NCBI GenBank assembly: GCA_003454065.1
Contig: DMKZ01000160.1
Location: 1-6,775, forward strand
DNA length: 6,775 bases
Direction of reading: 5' to 3'
Source: Spirochaetaceae bacterium
GTDB lineage: Bacteria; Spirochaetota; Spirochaetia; Sphaerochaetales; Sphaerochaetaceae
Below are positions 5,344-6,775 of this stretch, one piece after another (position 1 is the stretch's first letter; the number at the start of each line of letters is the position of its first letter). Below the pieces are notes generated by a model. The model was not told where the DNA came from. It ran no database searches and saw only the letters and a program-made list of their open reading frames with translations. The position numbers and the translations under genes are program-made.

Positions 5344-6623
5344 ACTTCCAATTCGCAGCCCTGGCGATTTGCCTTTTCCTTTCAGCCTGCTTCAGCGCAT
5401 CCGAAGTCGCATTGTCGTCATGCAATATGCTTCTGCTTATGAGAAACGCAACTCGCGATAAACCATCGGCAATAGATAGGATTGCATACGAAGTGGCCGG
5501 AAATTTCAAAAACTACCTGCCTATCATATTACTTGGAAACAACCTTGCGAACACAGCCATAGCCACACTGTCAACCCAAATGACCTATGCCGCCCTGCCT
5601 CACGAATCCACAAGCCTTTCATGGCTCGGAACCGCTCTGTCAACAATCACAGTCATAGTTTTTTGCGAAACCATACCTAAAGTTGTCGCCAGATCGAAAA
5701 GCATATCCGTTTCGAGAACGGTCTGCATTCCCATCAGATGCATGTATCTGATTCTCTACCCGTTCGCTTATGTCATGAACATCATTTTCAGAATCTCCGG
5801 CGGAAATCATGAAAACACGGATGAAAAAGATAACATCGACAGCGATGAAATCGCTCTTGCAATCGGAGAAATAAGAGAAAACGGAGCAATCGATTCGCAA
5901 GAGGAAGAACTCCTCGTGAACAGCATAGACTTCGATGATACGACCGTATTCGAAATAGCCACGCATAGAATGGACATAGACGGAATAGATATAGGCGACG
6001 AAGCATCGAAAGTCCTTGAAACCGCGTCTAAGACAAGATATTCGAGGCTTATCGTCTATAAGAGATCGCGCGACTACATATTAGGCGTGATATTTGCAAA
6101 ATCCGTCCTCAAATTTTTCGTAAAAAACCCAAAGCCAAGCAAAAGCCAAGTCAGGACCATGATTGAAAAGGAAATGTTCTCGCCTCTTCGAATACACATG
6201 ACAATGGATCTGAACGACTGCCTTTCGCTTATGAAAAAAGAGAAAAAGCACATGGCAGTGATAAACGACGAATACGGCGGAACCTACGGGATAATCACCA
6301 TGGAGGATATTCTCGAAAACATATCGGGAGAGATATGGGATGAAAGCGATCGAATTGAAAACGACGTGAAAAAGAAGAGCGACGATCTATATTACATTAA
6401 GGGCGATTTGGAAATAGAAAACATGCTCGACGAGCTGGATGTCGCGAACGGAGAAGAATTCGCCAAGCAAATTGAAAGCACGAGCATTGGCGGCCTCGCA
6501 TTCGAAATGCTCGACAGACTCCCAAAAAAAGGCGACTCGTTCGAATTCGCCGGCTTCAATTTCCTCGTATCGAAGATGAACGGAAGACGCGTCGCCCTAT
6601 TGCGCGCCAAACGGCTGCATTGA
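5340..6623 (+). CDS. CNNM/CorC family (TlyC-like) protein, full length: DUF21, CBS pair, CorC_HlyC
   Basis: The 427-residue protein has the complete family architecture. DUF21 (about 1-155) shows the canonical CFSASEVALSS (17-27), ILLGNNLANT (63-72) and CETIPKVVARS (109-119) motifs, on three to four membrane helices; these polar residues line the ion site in known CNNM/CorC structures. An acidic stretch (about 157-172) precedes the CBS pair: the first at about 195-260 (RYSRLIVYKRSRDYILGV), the second at about 278-335 with VINDEYGGTYGIITMEDI (308-325) and ISGEIWDE (328-335). The CorC_HlyC domain follows (about 348-427: YYIKGDLEIENMLDELDV, IGGLAFEMLDRLPKKGDSF, and RRVALLRAKR). Such proteins are thought to move Mg2+ with ATP sensing by the CBS pair. 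Older annotation as hemolysin (TlyC) is poorly founded. Its ATG overlaps the previous stop as ATGA, and no strong ribosome binding site is visible, so translation is probably coupled. No terminator with a T run follows. Confidence 0.92.
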   Translation: MNFQFAALAICLFLSACFSASEVALSSCNMLLLMRNATRDKPSAIDRIAYEVAGNFKNYLPIILLGNNLANTAIATLSTQMTYAALPHESTSLSWLGTALSTITVIVFCETIPKVVARSKSISVSRTVCIPIRCMYLILYPFAYVMNIIFRISGGNHENTDEKDNIDSDEIALAIGEIRENGAIDSQEEELLVNSIDFDDTTVFEIATHRMDIDGIDIGDEASKVLETASKTRYSRLIVYKRSRDYILGVIFAKSVLKFFVKNPKPSKSQVRTMIEKEMFSPLRIHMTMDLNDCLSLMKKEKKHMAVINDEYGGTYGIITMEDILENISGEIWDESDRIENDVKKKSDDLYYIKGDLEIENMLDELDVANGEEFAKQIESTSIGGLAFEMLDRLPKKGDSFEFAGFNFLVSKMNGRRVALLRAKRLH

Positions 6624-6673
6624 CAATCGGTCAAATCAGAAACATCATCAACAAGCAATAAACAAGCAAAGCC

Positions 6674-6702
6674 TTGACAAAAAAAAACAAAACAAGTATG
6701 AT
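6674..6702 (+). promoter_or_regulatory. Strong promoter for the tRNA-Asn gene
   Basis: A perfect TTGACA (6674-6679) and TATGAT (6697-6702) are 17 bases apart, with a very A-rich spacer. The start would lie near 6709, about 20 bases before the mature tRNA 5' end. From 6624 to 6673 nothing else is seen apart from a weak 5-bp hairpin at the preceding stop codon. Confidence 0.8.
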
Positions 6703-6729
6703 TACATGCGTTATCTATGACACTATCTT

Positions 6730-6775
6730 GCGTCTATAGCTCAGCCGGTAGAGCAGGTGGCTGTTAACCACCGGG
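6730..6775 (+). tRNA. tRNA-Asn (anticodon GTT), 3' part outside window
   Basis: The first 46 bases of a tRNA are present: the 5' acceptor strand GCGTCTA (6730-6736), TA at positions 8-9, the D stem GCTC/GAGC, and the anticodon stem GGTGG/CCACC closing the loop CTGTTAA. The anticodon GTT (6763-6765) falls exactly at tRNA positions 34-36 and reads Asn codons. The variable loop is just entered when the window ends; the T arm and 3' acceptor strand are missing, so the acceptor stem cannot be checked. Confidence 0.93.

Noticed and set aside
6620..6634. Hairpin TTGAC/GTCAA over the stop codon of the second CNNM gene as a terminator
   Set aside because: The stem has only 5 bp and is followed by an A-rich stretch without T residues, so it does not look like an intrinsic terminator.

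Overview
The window is bacterial chromosomal DNA with compact genes, sigma70-type promoters (TTGACA/TATAAT-like boxes 16-18 bases apart), AGGAG-type ribosome binding sites and frequent GTG/TTG starts. The phylum cannot be fixed from the sequence. The gene content (OadA/OadG-like decarboxylase subunits, a DUF975 membrane protein, a pair of TlyC/CorC-like proteins) would suit an anaerobic Bacillota or Spirochaetota member; this is inference only. No mobile element, CRISPR array or phage gene was seen.

Minus strand, from 4068 down to 1: (i) a ComEC/Rec2-type membrane protein without the metallo-hydrolase tail, with its own promoter; (ii) an unusually short aquaporin of about 105 residues that keeps one NPA motif, followed after 27 bases by a DUF975 membrane protein, probably one transcription unit with a hairpin-bearing leader; (iii) a small OadG-like membrane protein overlapping the start of a carboxyltransferase-domain protein (oxaloacetate decarboxylase alpha / pyruvate carboxylase subunit B type), which runs off the left edge. 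A terminator-like hairpin and the next promoter are tightly packed between units (ii) and (iii).

Plus strand, from about 4198 to the end: a near-consensus promoter, divergent from the comEC promoter, drives two overlapping CNNM/CorC (DUF21-CBS) genes. The first lacks the C-terminal CorC_HlyC domain and has altered membrane motifs; the second is complete. They share an ATGA overlap and are probably co-translated. A strong promoter then precedes a tRNA-Asn(GTT) gene cut by the right edge.

Most genes encode membrane proteins: putative divalent-cation transporters, a water/solute channel remnant or minimal channel, a DNA-uptake channel and a possible Na+-pumping decarboxylase. Beyond the three operons they need not act together. 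The observations most worth a second look are the half-length aquaporin and the asymmetric CNNM pair.
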